From VRUE01 sp036406595 (GTDB lineage: Bacteria > Actinomycetota > Thermoleophilia > Solirubrobacterales > 70-9), in contig DASXAR010000029.1 in NCBI GenBank assembly GCA_036406595.1, positions 1-17,432 on the forward strand: DNA of 17,432 nt. The letters run 5' to 3'. The position numbers were made by a program, and so were the translations under genes. Of this stretch, positions 1 to 6,823 are shown in pieces (position 1 is the first letter of the stretch; the number at the start of each line of letters is the position of its first letter). The notes under the pieces are model-generated. The model did no database searches. It was not told where the DNA came from and saw nothing but the letters and a program-made list of their open reading frames with translations.

Positions 1-455
1 GCGGATCATCGGCGGTGCAGACGACCGCAATCGGGGGTGCCCCCGCGGCGGGGATGACCGCGATCGCGAAGGCGATAGCCGTGTGTGCCGCGGCGGGAGG
101 CGCGGCGGCCTGCGTCGCGGCGGGCGTCCCCCTGCCGGGGCAGCTTGCCCCCCATGCGGAGAAGCCGGCGCGGATCGAGCGGGTCGCCGAGCAGCTCCTG
201 CCCAGGGCCCTTGGAGGCAGGCCGGCCCACCACCATCAGGACCGGCACGTGCGACGGGCGCCGGACGACGCGCCCAGCCGGGAACCGGAGACGACCCCGC
301 AGTCCGAAGCGGCCCCGCCGCCGGAGACGACCACCCCGCCGAGCCCGCAACCGGTCGAGGCGGAAGCCGAATACGCACCGCCTTCCCCGGCGCCTCCTGC
401 CGAAAGCACTCCTCCCCCGGCCTCCGGAGGCGCCGCCGGGGAGTTCGGCCCGTGA
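1..455 (+). CDS. 3' end of a membrane-anchored protein, possibly a sigma factor C-terminal extension (partial)
   Basis: The frame is open to the left edge (complete codons from base 3), so this is probably the C-terminus of a longer gene; the GTG at 15 need not be a real start. It encodes one hydrophobic Ala/Gly/Cys-rich segment, roughly the codons at 57-130 (AIAKAIAVCAAAGGAAACVA), which looks like a single membrane helix. A linker with a short His run follows, then a tail rich in Pro, Glu, Ala and Thr up to the TGA at 453-455. Its stop overlaps the GTG start of the next gene (GTGA), suggesting co-translation. From memory, ECF-type sigma factors of Solirubrobacterales often end in a similar helix plus Pro/Glu-rich tail, but no sigma region 2 or 4 lies in the window, so that identity is a guess. 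The C-terminal composition suits an extracytoplasmic or wall-spanning segment. Confidence 0.5.
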   Translation, partial: GSSAVQTTAIGGAPAAGMTAIAKAIAVCAAAGGAAACVAAGVPLPGQLAPHAEKPARIERVAEQLLPRALGGRPAHHHQDRHVRRAPDDAPSREPETTPQSEAAPPPETTTPPSPQPVEAEAEYAPPSPAPPAESTPPPASGGAAGEFGP

Positions 456-2431
456 GGCGAAGGGCGGCATCGGCGGCGCTGCTCGCGGCGCTGGGCGCTC
501 TCCTCCTGCCTGCGGCCGCCGCCGGCGCTCCCCCACCCCCGTCCGGCCTTCGCGTGAGTGGCGGCTCCGAGACCTGGCATCCGAACAGCCGATTCGATCT
601 CGCCTGGAACATCCCAGAAGAAACCAGTCCGCCGGTCGCGGCAATCCACTATCTGGTCAAGAACGCCGGCGGCGAGGTCGCGATCGCTGAAAGACGGATC
701 GAATGGGCGGCCCAGAGCGTCAGTCTTCAAGTGCCGGACAGGCCAGGCATCTACACCGCAGAAGTCTGGCTGGAGGACAGCGGCGGTGCCCAGGGGGCAA
801 GGGCGAGCGTCTTTCTGCGATTCGACGACACGCGTCCCGCCGACGTCGCGCCGCTGCCCCTGCCGGCCTGGGTGGGCCGTAACGCCTTCCCTCTCTCCGT
901 TCAGATCGGGCAGCCCGCCGGGCCGCTCCCGGTCTCGGGCATCAGGGGGTACGCGATCTCGATCGACCGAAGCCCGCTCGGTGCGCCCTGCGCCGACTCC
1001 AAGCTCTGCTCGACCACGGAGACCGACCTGCTCGGGGGCATCAGCGGGGACATTCTGGTCCTTCCTCAGCTCCCGGAAGGCGTGAGCTACCTGCACGCCG
1101 TGGCGGTCTCGGGAGCCGGGGTGAGGTCGAAAGCCGTCGGCCACGCCCAGGTCCGCGTCGACCAGACCGACCCCTTCACCGAGCTCGACGGTGTCCCGCC
1201 CGGCTGGGCGGACCGGCCGGTGGCGCTGACCGTCAGGGCGGTCGACGCCGACTCCGGCATGGCCGCGGGGGGCGGTGCCTTCACGGCCCTTCGGATCGAC
1301 GGCGGCGCACCGGTGATCGGGGCCGGCAACGTGGCCGAGACAACCGTGATCGGCGAGGGAATTCACCACGTCGCCTACTACGGGCGCGACGCTGCCGGAA
1401 ATGTCAACGATGGCGCGACTCTGAACGGGGAGGCGAACCACCCTCCGAGTGTCGCCATGGTGAGGATCGACCGCACCGCTCCCCGGGTGGCCTTCGCCAA
1501 CTCCCAGGGGCCCGACGACCCGGAGCTGATCCGGGTGCGGGTTCTTGACCCCCTCTCCGGACCAAGCGCATCGCGCGGCTCGATCGCGGTGCGCAGGGCC
1601 GGCACCGATCAGCCATTCGACCCCCTTCCGACCGCGGCCTCGGGGAGCGGGCTCACAGCGCGCTGGGACACGGGCTCCTTTCCGCTCGGCGCCTACGAGT
1701 TCAGGGCGATCGGATACGACGCTGCGGGCAACGCCGCCGTCTCGACGGAGCGAGCCGACGGCAGCCAGATGATCCTTAGCAACCCGGTGAAGGCGACCAG
1801 CGTCCTCGTCGCGGGCTTCGCAGCCGGCAGCCGCTCGAAGCGCACCCTTCGCTATGGGCGCCGGACGCTGTTTTCGGGCCGGCTGACCACCGGCTGGCGG
1901 CAGATTCCGATCTCCTCGGCGCGGGTGCGGATCATCCAGCGCTACCCGGGACGGCGCTCGCCACGGGTCTCGACCGTGACCACCTCCGAGAACGGAGGCT
2001 TCTCGCTGAGGCTGGGCGCCGGGGCGAGCCGCGAAGTGCTCGCCTCCTACGACGGCAACCGCGCCTTCGCTGGCGCCAGCTCCCGAACCGCAAAGCTGCT
2101 GGTCCGCAGCGGGGTGCGGCTGCGCGTTTCGAGGCGAGTGGCGGCGATCGGCGGCGCGCCCGTCATCTTCAGGGGCCGCGTCGGCGCCCGTCCCGGCGAG
2201 ATCCCGCGCAGTGGGAAGTCGGTCGAGCTCCAGTTCCGGCTTCCGGGACTCGCCTGGCAGGAGTTCCGCACCGTCGAGACCGACCGCCGCGGGCGCTTCC
2301 GCTATCCGTATCGCTTCAGCGACGACGACAGCCGCGGCGTCCGCTTCCAGTTCCGCGCACTCGCGATCGCGCAGGACGGCTGGCCGTACGAGCCGGGCCG
2401 CTCGAGGCCCGTCGCGGTACGGGGAAAATAG
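452..2431 (+). CDS. Secreted multi-domain protein with Ig-like/bacterial beta-sandwich repeats
   Basis: This 659-residue protein is predicted to be exported. The GTG at 452 was chosen because it begins a textbook signal peptide: Arg-Arg-Arg, then an Ala/Leu core, with a likely cleavage site around residues 24-26. The frame is open further upstream, but that part has no signal and overlaps the preceding gene. The mature part is a chain of beta-sandwich modules. One begins near residue 237 (DQTDPF) and ends in YYGRDAAGN; another begins near 339 (DRTAPRVAF) and ends in GYDAAGN. The TDP/TAP openings and DAAGN closings are typical of Ig-like and OmpL47-type repeats. Two Arg-rich C-terminal modules start near residues 463 and 554, each with a G-R-x-F-like strand (GGFSLRL, RGRFRYPY). 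There are no catalytic motifs, no LPXTG and no C-terminal membrane helix, so it is probably released or held non-covalently. The GTGA overlap couples it to the upstream frame. The substrate or role is unknown. Confidence 0.8.
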   Translation: MRRRAASAALLAALGALLLPAAAAGAPPPPSGLRVSGGSETWHPNSRFDLAWNIPEETSPPVAAIHYLVKNAGGEVAIAERRIEWAAQSVSLQVPDRPGIYTAEVWLEDSGGAQGARASVFLRFDDTRPADVAPLPLPAWVGRNAFPLSVQIGQPAGPLPVSGIRGYAISIDRSPLGAPCADSKLCSTTETDLLGGISGDILVLPQLPEGVSYLHAVAVSGAGVRSKAVGHAQVRVDQTDPFTELDGVPPGWADRPVALTVRAVDADSGMAAGGGAFTALRIDGGAPVIGAGNVAETTVIGEGIHHVAYYGRDAAGNVNDGATLNGEANHPPSVAMVRIDRTAPRVAFANSQGPDDPELIRVRVLDPLSGPSASRGSIAVRRAGTDQPFDPLPTAASGSGLTARWDTGSFPLGAYEFRAIGYDAAGNAAVSTERADGSQMILSNPVKATSVLVAGFAAGSRSKRTLRYGRRTLFSGRLTTGWRQIPISSARVRIIQRYPGRRSPRVSTVTTSENGGFSLRLGAGASREVLASYDGNRAFAGASSRTAKLLVRSGVRLRVSRRVAAIGGAPVIFRGRVGARPGEIPRSGKSVELQFRLPGLAWQEFRTVETDRRGRFRYPYRFSDDDSRGVRFQFRALAIAQDGWPYEPGRSRPVAVRGK

Positions 2432-2458
2432 AAATGGCCGCTCGGAGGCGGCCATTTC
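2431..2458 (-). terminator. Hairpin terminator between convergent genes
   Basis: A perfect 11-bp stem (2431-2441 pairing with 2448-2458) closes a 6-nt loop. On the minus strand the hairpin is followed by TATTTT, so it is a rho-independent-like terminator for the minus-strand basic-protein gene that ends at 2481. On the plus strand it follows the stop of the Ig-like gene directly and is preceded by an A-run, but lacks a downstream T-run. It probably separates both convergent transcripts. Confidence 0.75.
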
Positions 2459-2480
2459 GCAGACTTCATATCGACTGGCG

Positions 2481-2972
2481 CTAACGCAGGGCGGAGAGCT
2501 GCTCGCCGACCTGATCGACCAGGTCCTGGGCCCGTGAGGTCTGCCCCTCGATCGCCTTGCGGACGCGCTGGCGACGGCGGCGAGCCTCGCGCTCGACGCG
2601 GGTGCGGGTCTTCTTCGCCTCCCGCTCAACCCGGTTCCGCGTCTTACGCGCCTCGCTGGTGGCGCGGCGGCGGGCGGTCGCGCCGCGGCGCTCGGTGCGC
2701 TTCACCGAGCGGCGCAGCCGGGTGCTGTAGGAGCGGAGCTGGCGCTCGGCGCCCGAGCGGTCGGTGAACGGCTCGACCAGCTCGGTCACCCTGTCGGTGA
2801 CCTCGAGGACGGCGCCGACGGGGACGTCGACGGCGGTCTGGGCGACGGTCCGTGCCCGCTCGGTCGGAGAGCTGGTGCTCGAAGTCGTGGTCTTCCTGGT
2901 CGAGGCCGTGCCTTTCGGAGCCGCGGCCTTGGCCTTCGTCTTCGCCTTGGTGCTGTTGGTCTGCGTAGCCAT
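2481..2972 (-). CDS. Small very basic helical protein (histone-like/phasin-like), predicted SOS-controlled
   Basis: This 163-residue protein has no function I can name. The ATG at 2972 was chosen because the conserved-looking protein starts there; a longer frame to 3059 would run through the operator sites. Residues 1-35 are a Lys/Ala/Thr/Ser-rich, probably disordered tail like histone H1 or HupB tails. Residues 36-72 form a short hydrophobic helical stretch (VPVGAVLEVTDRVTELVEPF). Residues 74-140 are extremely Arg/Lys-rich with three consecutive 11-residue repeats at 107-117, 118-128 and 129-139 (E-A-+-+-T-R-x-R-V-E-R). Residues 141-163 are an amphipathic helix. The composition suggests nucleic-acid or polyanion binding and a hendecad coiled coil. 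Two LexA-type boxes lie 64-94 bases upstream and a terminator hairpin follows the stop. The ribosome site is weak (AAGGGA, distant). DNA compaction during damage is an attractive role but is only inference. Confidence 0.8.
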   Translation of the reverse strand: MATQTNSTKAKTKAKAAAPKGTASTRKTTTSSTSSPTERARTVAQTAVDVPVGAVLEVTDRVTELVEPFTDRSGAERQLRSYSTRLRRSVKRTERRGATARRRATSEARKTRNRVEREAKKTRTRVEREARRRRQRVRKAIEGQTSRAQDLVDQVGEQLSALR

Positions 2973-3028
2973 GGAGAGTGAGAATCCCTTCGTGTGTGTT
3001 GCCTGCCTGGGGTCCCGCGAAGCTCGCA

Positions 3029-3034
3029 ACTGTA
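3029..3034 (-). promoter_or_regulatory. Candidate -10 element of the basic-protein gene
   Basis: On the minus strand this reads TACAGT, matching TAnnnT. It lies about 57 bases upstream of the ATG at 2972. The region where a -35 element would sit (about 3051-3058) coincides with the distal LexA-type box, and the proximal box lies between the two, so a bound repressor would occlude RNA polymerase. No good TTGACA-like -35 is visible. Confidence 0.4.
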
Positions 3035-3035
3035 G

Positions 3036-3049
3036 CGAACATACGTTCT
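3036..3049. promoter_or_regulatory. LexA/SOS-type box, proximal copy
   Basis: The sequence is CGAACATACGTTCT, a GAAC-N4-GTTC palindrome whose spacer ATAC fits the Gram-positive LexA consensus CGAAC-RNRY-GTTYG/C. It sits next to the candidate -10 of the basic-protein gene. Its centre is 17 bases from the centre of a second box of the same type. Confidence 0.75.
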
Positions 3050-3052
3050 GGA

Positions 3053-3066
3053 CGAACACACGTTCT
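3053..3066. promoter_or_regulatory. LexA/SOS-type box, distal copy
   Basis: The sequence is CGAACACACGTTCT, again GAAC-N4-GTTC with a spacer (ACAC) that fits RNRY. It overlaps the expected -35 region of the basic-protein gene. Both neighbouring genes are on the minus strand, and the sites lie after the phosphatase stop at 3100, so the basic-protein gene is the only obvious target. Confidence 0.75.
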
Positions 3067-3099
3067 AAACCCTCACCGTAGCGCGGTTACAGCCAGGAT

Positions 3100-3924
3100 T
3101 CAGCCGGCGGCGGCGCGAATCGTCGCCAGCGCCTCCGGGCCGGGGGCCGCGGAGATCGGATAGCGGGCGTCGAGATCCAGCCCGGCCTGCGCGAGGGTGA
3201 GGTCGCCGAAGGCCACCTCGCCCCCCGCCTCGCGAACCAGCAGCTGCGCCGCTGCCGCGTCGACGGAACGGCAGGGGCGCAGCGCCATCAGGCCGTCGAA
3301 GCGCCCGGCGGCGACATAGGCGGCGGAGATCGCGATCGAGCCGACGACCCGGAGGCGGTAGACGCGTCCGCTCAGCGCGGGCAGCGCCCGCAGCGACCAC
3401 TCGGGCTCGGCGGCCTCGATCCCGAGCACCTCCAGCCGCTCGCCGTCGGCTGCGACCCGGATCGCCTTGCCGTCCAGCAGCGCGCCCTCGCCGCGCGCGG
3501 CGACGAACTCCTCACCCGCGCCGAAGTCATGCACGTAGCCCCACTCCACGTCCGACATCGCAGGCCCGGAGGCGACCGCGATGCTGAGGCTGTGAGAGGG
3601 GAGGGTTCGCCGCGCATTGAGCGATCCGTCGATCGGGTCGATCACCACCCGCGCCGGCCCTCCCTCCCCGAAGGGCACCTCGCCGCGCTCCTCGGAAATC
3701 GCCAAGAACGAGGCGCCGTCCGCCGCCAACGCCTCGAGCTCGGCGAAGACGGCGTCCTCGCAGAGGCGATCGATCTCCAGGGTGCGGTCGCCGCCTCGTC
3801 CCCGTCCCTCGAACACCGTCCGCTCGGCCGATCCGGGGGCGCTCTCGAAGATCTCGCGGTGGGCGTCGACTATGCGGCGGCAGATCCGCAGCCAGTCGGC
3901 GTCGAGTGGGTCGAGCGGCGGCAC
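3100..3924 (-). CDS. Inositol monophosphatase family phosphatase
   Basis: This 274-residue protein belongs to the Mg2+-dependent inositol monophosphatase fold, which hydrolyses small phosphate esters such as inositol phosphates, histidinol phosphate or 3'-phosphoadenosine phosphates. The visible metal-site motifs are E78-E79 (ISEERG) and D96-P-I-D99-G-S, followed by a G-S at 195-196 and D222 near the C-terminus (SVDAAAAQLLVREAGG). The last motif is normally W-D; here Val replaces Trp but the Asp is kept, as is the following REAGG. DPIDGS replaces the commoner DPIDGT. The length is usual for the family. The GTG at 3924 is the only ordinary start before the conserved N-terminal helix (WLRICRRIV); much longer upstream frames run antisense through the helicase-nuclease gene. 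The gene is divergent from that gene with only about 43 bases between. The exact substrate cannot be decided from sequence. Confidence 0.85.
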   Translation of the reverse strand: MPPLDPLDADWLRICRRIVDAHREIFESAPGSAERTVFEGRGRGGDRTLEIDRLCEDAVFAELEALAADGASFLAISEERGEVPFGEGGPARVVIDPIDGSLNARRTLPSHSLSIAVASGPAMSDVEWGYVHDFGAGEEFVAARGEGALLDGKAIRVAADGERLEVLGIEAAEPEWSLRALPALSGRVYRLRVVGSIAISAAYVAAGRFDGLMALRPCRSVDAAAAQLLVREAGGEVAFGDLTLAQAGLDLDARYPISAAPGPEALATIRAAAG

Positions 3925-3967
3925 TCGCGGCAGATTACGTGCGGCGGACAGCCGGTAGCGTTGAGCG

Positions 3968-6814
3968 ATCGATCTCTCCTCCTCCCAACGGCGCGCGATC
4001 CGCCATGGCGGCGGCCCGCTGCTGCTCGTCGGGGGGGCCGGCAGCGGCAAGAGCGAGGCGCTCGCGAGGCGCTTCGCGAGGATCGCCGAGGCGGGGGGCT
4101 CGCCGGAGCAGGCGCTGCTGCTCGCCTCGAACCGGGCCACCGCGGTGGGGGTGAGATGCCGGATAGACGCCCTCTTCGAAGGCCCATACGAAGAGCTCTG
4201 GGTAGGCACCTGGGAGACGATCGGCGAGCGACTGCTGCGCGAGCATGCCGAGGCCGCCGGCCTCGACCCTTTCTTCGACGTCGTGGGGCGCGCGGAGCGC
4301 CTGGCGATGCTGCTCGACCGGATCGACGAGCTGCCCCTGCGCCAGCACGATATCCGCGGCAACCCGACCGGCCTGCTGGCGCGCCTGCTGGAGAGGATCG
4401 ACGCCGAGAAGGCGGGCGCGCGGCAACCCGAGCCCGAGCTGGTCGAGCTGCTGGCAGCCCACGACGGCATCCTGGCGCAGGCGGGAAGCCTCGACGTCGG
4501 CGACGTCTTCCTCAAGCTGGGGGAGCTTCTCTCCCAGTCAGAGACCCTCGATGCGATTCGCAGGCGCTTCCCGGAGCTGCTGGTCGACGAGCTCGAGGAC
4601 GCGACGCCGGCCCAGAGGTCGGTGCTCGCGGCCCTTGCCTCGACCGGGGACGGAAACGTCTTCGCCGCTGAGCCCGGCGAGGCGGCCGAGTGGTTCGCAG
4701 CCACCCATCCCGACGCTGAGACGATCGTGCTCGAGGAGCGGTTCCGCCACCCCGAGCTGCGCTTCTGGCGCTGCTCCAACGAGCGCGCCGAGGCCCAGGC
4801 TGTTGCGCGCGAAGTCGAGCGTCTCCTCGCCGGCGGAACGCAGCCGGAGGCGATCGGGGTCCTGATCGACGATCCGGACCAGCGGGGCGGGGCGGTCGCG
4901 GCAGCACTGGAGGAGCGCGGCATCCCGTTCCACCTCTCCGGCCCGGCGGCCCTCTTCCGCCGGCCCGAGGTGCGCGACGCGATCGCCTGGCTGCGCGTCC
5001 TGGCGGACCCCGGCGACTCCGCCGCCGCGGCCAGGGCCCTGACCCGGCCCCCGATAGAGCTCCGCTCGGCCGACCTCGCCCGGCTCACCACGATCGCCCG
5101 CCGCCGCAAGCTCGACATGGTCTCCGCCTGCGAGGCGGCGCTCGAGAGCCCGCAGATCCCCCCTGAGGCACGTGAGCGGATCCAGTCCTTCCTGAAGCTG
5201 TACGGCGCCGCGTCGGCCGTGATGGAGGAGCGGCGCGCGGACGTCTTCGTCCGCAGGCTGATCGAGCGGATCGGGCTGCGCCGCCAGCGCCTCTTCGCCG
5301 CCCAGCCCGAGGTGGCCGAGCGCCTGCTCGGCCTCTCTCGCCTCGCCGAGCTCGCGGCTGCCTGGGCGCGGCGCGACCCGCACGGCTCGACCCGCGACTT
5401 CGTCCGCCACCTGAGCGCCGTCTCGGAGACCGGGGTCGAGCCGGCGGGGCACGAGGAGCCGCCCGCGCCCGCAGCCGTGCGGGCGATCGACCGGCGCGGG
5501 GCGAAGGGGATGGAGTTCGAGCACGTATTCGTGCTGGGCCTGCAGAGCGGAGCCGGGGTCGAGCGGATCGGCAGCCCCGCACGCGCCGGGCTCGTCCTCT
5601 CCAGAGTCGAGCTCGACGCAGAGGGAGAGAGCCGCCCCTCCCCGATGTACGCCGAGGCGCTCGCCGAGTCAGGAGGCGAGGAGGAGCGCCACGCCGAGGA
5701 GCTCTTCGGTCCGGCCGAAGGGCTTCACGCGACCTACAGGTCGCTGCGCGAGCAGATCCTGGAGGAGTCCTGGCAGGCCGGGCGGCAGCTGTCGGAGCCG
5801 CGGCTCGACACGGCGGTGGACGTCAACCGAGCGATCGCCCGCTACCTCGAGCTGCTGAAGGTCGCCGCGCTTGCGCAGCGGCCCGGCGACGAGGCGACCA
5901 CGGAGGCGATCGAGGCGGTCAACGGGCTGCTCCGCCAGGTCGCGACCCCCGAGCAGCAGGCGGAGCTGGATGCCTCCGGCCTCGATTCCTACCTGCTCGG
6001 CTCCGAGCGCGAGCGCGAGGGGAGGCGCAGGCTGATCGCCGCCCGCAACGAGCCATCGCTGGCGGCCTTCCTGCCGCGTCGCGGCGACGGCGCGCTCAGC
6101 CTCTCCGCCTCTGATCTCGACCTCTACCTCACCTGTCCTCTCAAGTACAAGTTCGCTCGCGTCTTCGCGATCCCGCAGGAGCCGACGATCAACCAGCGCT
6201 TCGGCATCCTCATCCACAACGTCCTCGAACGCTTCCACAAGGAGGATGAGGAAGCGGGGGAGGCCGGACTGCGCCGGCTGATGGGCCTCTTCGAGGCGGG
6301 CTGGCGCCGCTCCGGCTTCGGCTCCAGCGACGATGAGCTCCAGTTCCGCGACCGGGCTCGCGAGGCGATGCGCCTCTACTGGGAGCGCGAGTGCGACTCC
6401 GAGGGCGAGCCGGTCTGGCTTGAGCGCAAGTTCGACATCAGGATCGGCGAGCATCACGTGCGCGGCCGGGTCGACCGCGTCGACCGCCTCCCGGGCGGGG
6501 GCTACGAGCTGATCGACTACAAGACCGGCGAGCGAAAGAGCGAGGCGGACCTGGCAAGCGACCTGCAGCTGTCGCTCTACCGCCTCGCGGCAAGGGAGGC
6601 CTGGGACCTCGAGGCGAGCACCGGCAGCTACTACTACGTGCTCGACGCAGAGAAGGTCGCCGCCCCGGTCAGCCCCGACGACGCGGAGCGGGTCGAGCGC
6701 ACGGTGCTGCAGGTTGGCGAGGGCGTCCTCGGGCAGGACTTCGAGCCGCGCCCCTCGCCGGAGGTGTGCAGCTGGTGCGACTACCGGCTGATCTGCCCGG
6801 CGGCGGAGAGCTGA
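3968..6814 (+). CDS. UvrD-fold / RecB-type Fe-S nuclease fusion (AddB- or AdnA-like), start codon unresolved
   Basis: This frame encodes about 948 residues, counted from the ATC at 3968. N-terminal UvrD features are a Q-motif-like LSSSQRRAI (3-11), Walker A GGAGSGKS (22-29) and a Walker B-like VDELED with D207-E208. A motif V-like GAKGMEFEHVFVLGL follows around K513. Motif III (GDxxQ) and motif VI (RRLxYVAxTRA) are not recognisable. The C-terminus is a PD-(D/E)XK nuclease: H750, D836 (GRVDRVD), D850-Y-K852 (IDYKTG) and Q867 (QLSLYRL). It also has the cysteines of an AddB/Cas4-like 4Fe-4S site: C723, C934, C937 and C943. Proteins of this design process double-strand breaks as half of a helicase-nuclease pair (AddAB, AdnAB); no partner gene is adjacent. 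No ATG, GTG or TTG exists in frame between the TGA at 3962 and the GTG at 4145. Starting at 4145 would remove Walker A, so the true start is ATC, another unusual codon, or hidden by a one-base indel. Confidence 0.85.
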   Translation: MDLSSSQRRAIRHGGGPLLLVGGAGSGKSEALARRFARIAEAGGSPEQALLLASNRATAVGVRCRIDALFEGPYEELWVGTWETIGERLLREHAEAAGLDPFFDVVGRAERLAMLLDRIDELPLRQHDIRGNPTGLLARLLERIDAEKAGARQPEPELVELLAAHDGILAQAGSLDVGDVFLKLGELLSQSETLDAIRRRFPELLVDELEDATPAQRSVLAALASTGDGNVFAAEPGEAAEWFAATHPDAETIVLEERFRHPELRFWRCSNERAEAQAVAREVERLLAGGTQPEAIGVLIDDPDQRGGAVAAALEERGIPFHLSGPAALFRRPEVRDAIAWLRVLADPGDSAAAARALTRPPIELRSADLARLTTIARRRKLDMVSACEAALESPQIPPEARERIQSFLKLYGAASAVMEERRADVFVRRLIERIGLRRQRLFAAQPEVAERLLGLSRLAELAAAWARRDPHGSTRDFVRHLSAVSETGVEPAGHEEPPAPAAVRAIDRRGAKGMEFEHVFVLGLQSGAGVERIGSPARAGLVLSRVELDAEGESRPSPMYAEALAESGGEEERHAEELFGPAEGLHATYRSLREQILEESWQAGRQLSEPRLDTAVDVNRAIARYLELLKVAALAQRPGDEATTEAIEAVNGLLRQVATPEQQAELDASGLDSYLLGSEREREGRRRLIAARNEPSLAAFLPRRGDGALSLSASDLDLYLTCPLKYKFARVFAIPQEPTINQRFGILIHNVLERFHKEDEEAGEAGLRRLMGLFEAGWRRSGFGSSDDELQFRDRAREAMRLYWERECDSEGEPVWLERKFDIRIGEHHVRGRVDRVDRLPGGGYELIDYKTGERKSEADLASDLQLSLYRLAAREAWDLEASTGSYYYVLDAEKVAAPVSPDDAERVERTVLQVGEGVLGQDFEPRPSPEVCSWCDYRLICPAAES

Positions 6815-6823
6815 GAGCGGCGC

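Noticed and set aside
236..2629. A 797-codon minus-strand open frame opposite the Ig-like gene
   Set aside because: It shows low-complexity Arg/Gly/Ala sequence, runs through the terminator hairpin and overlaps a plausible secreted protein with a signal peptide.
2973..3059. N-terminal extension of the basic protein (start at 3059)
   Set aside because: It would place coding sequence over the two LexA-type boxes and the -10 element, and the added residues do not resemble the rest of the protein.
3971..3989. GGGAGGAGGAGAG on the minus strand as a strong ribosome site for the phosphatase
   Set aside because: No ATG, GTG or TTG lies at a usable distance in the phosphatase frame; the same bases encode the Ser-Ser-Ser-Gln of the helicase N-terminus, so the match is probably chance.
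3925..5118. Upstream extension of the phosphatase frame to 5118
   Set aside because: The added 398 residues are Ser/Arg-rich antisense of the helicase-nuclease gene; the family domain fits the GTG at 3924.
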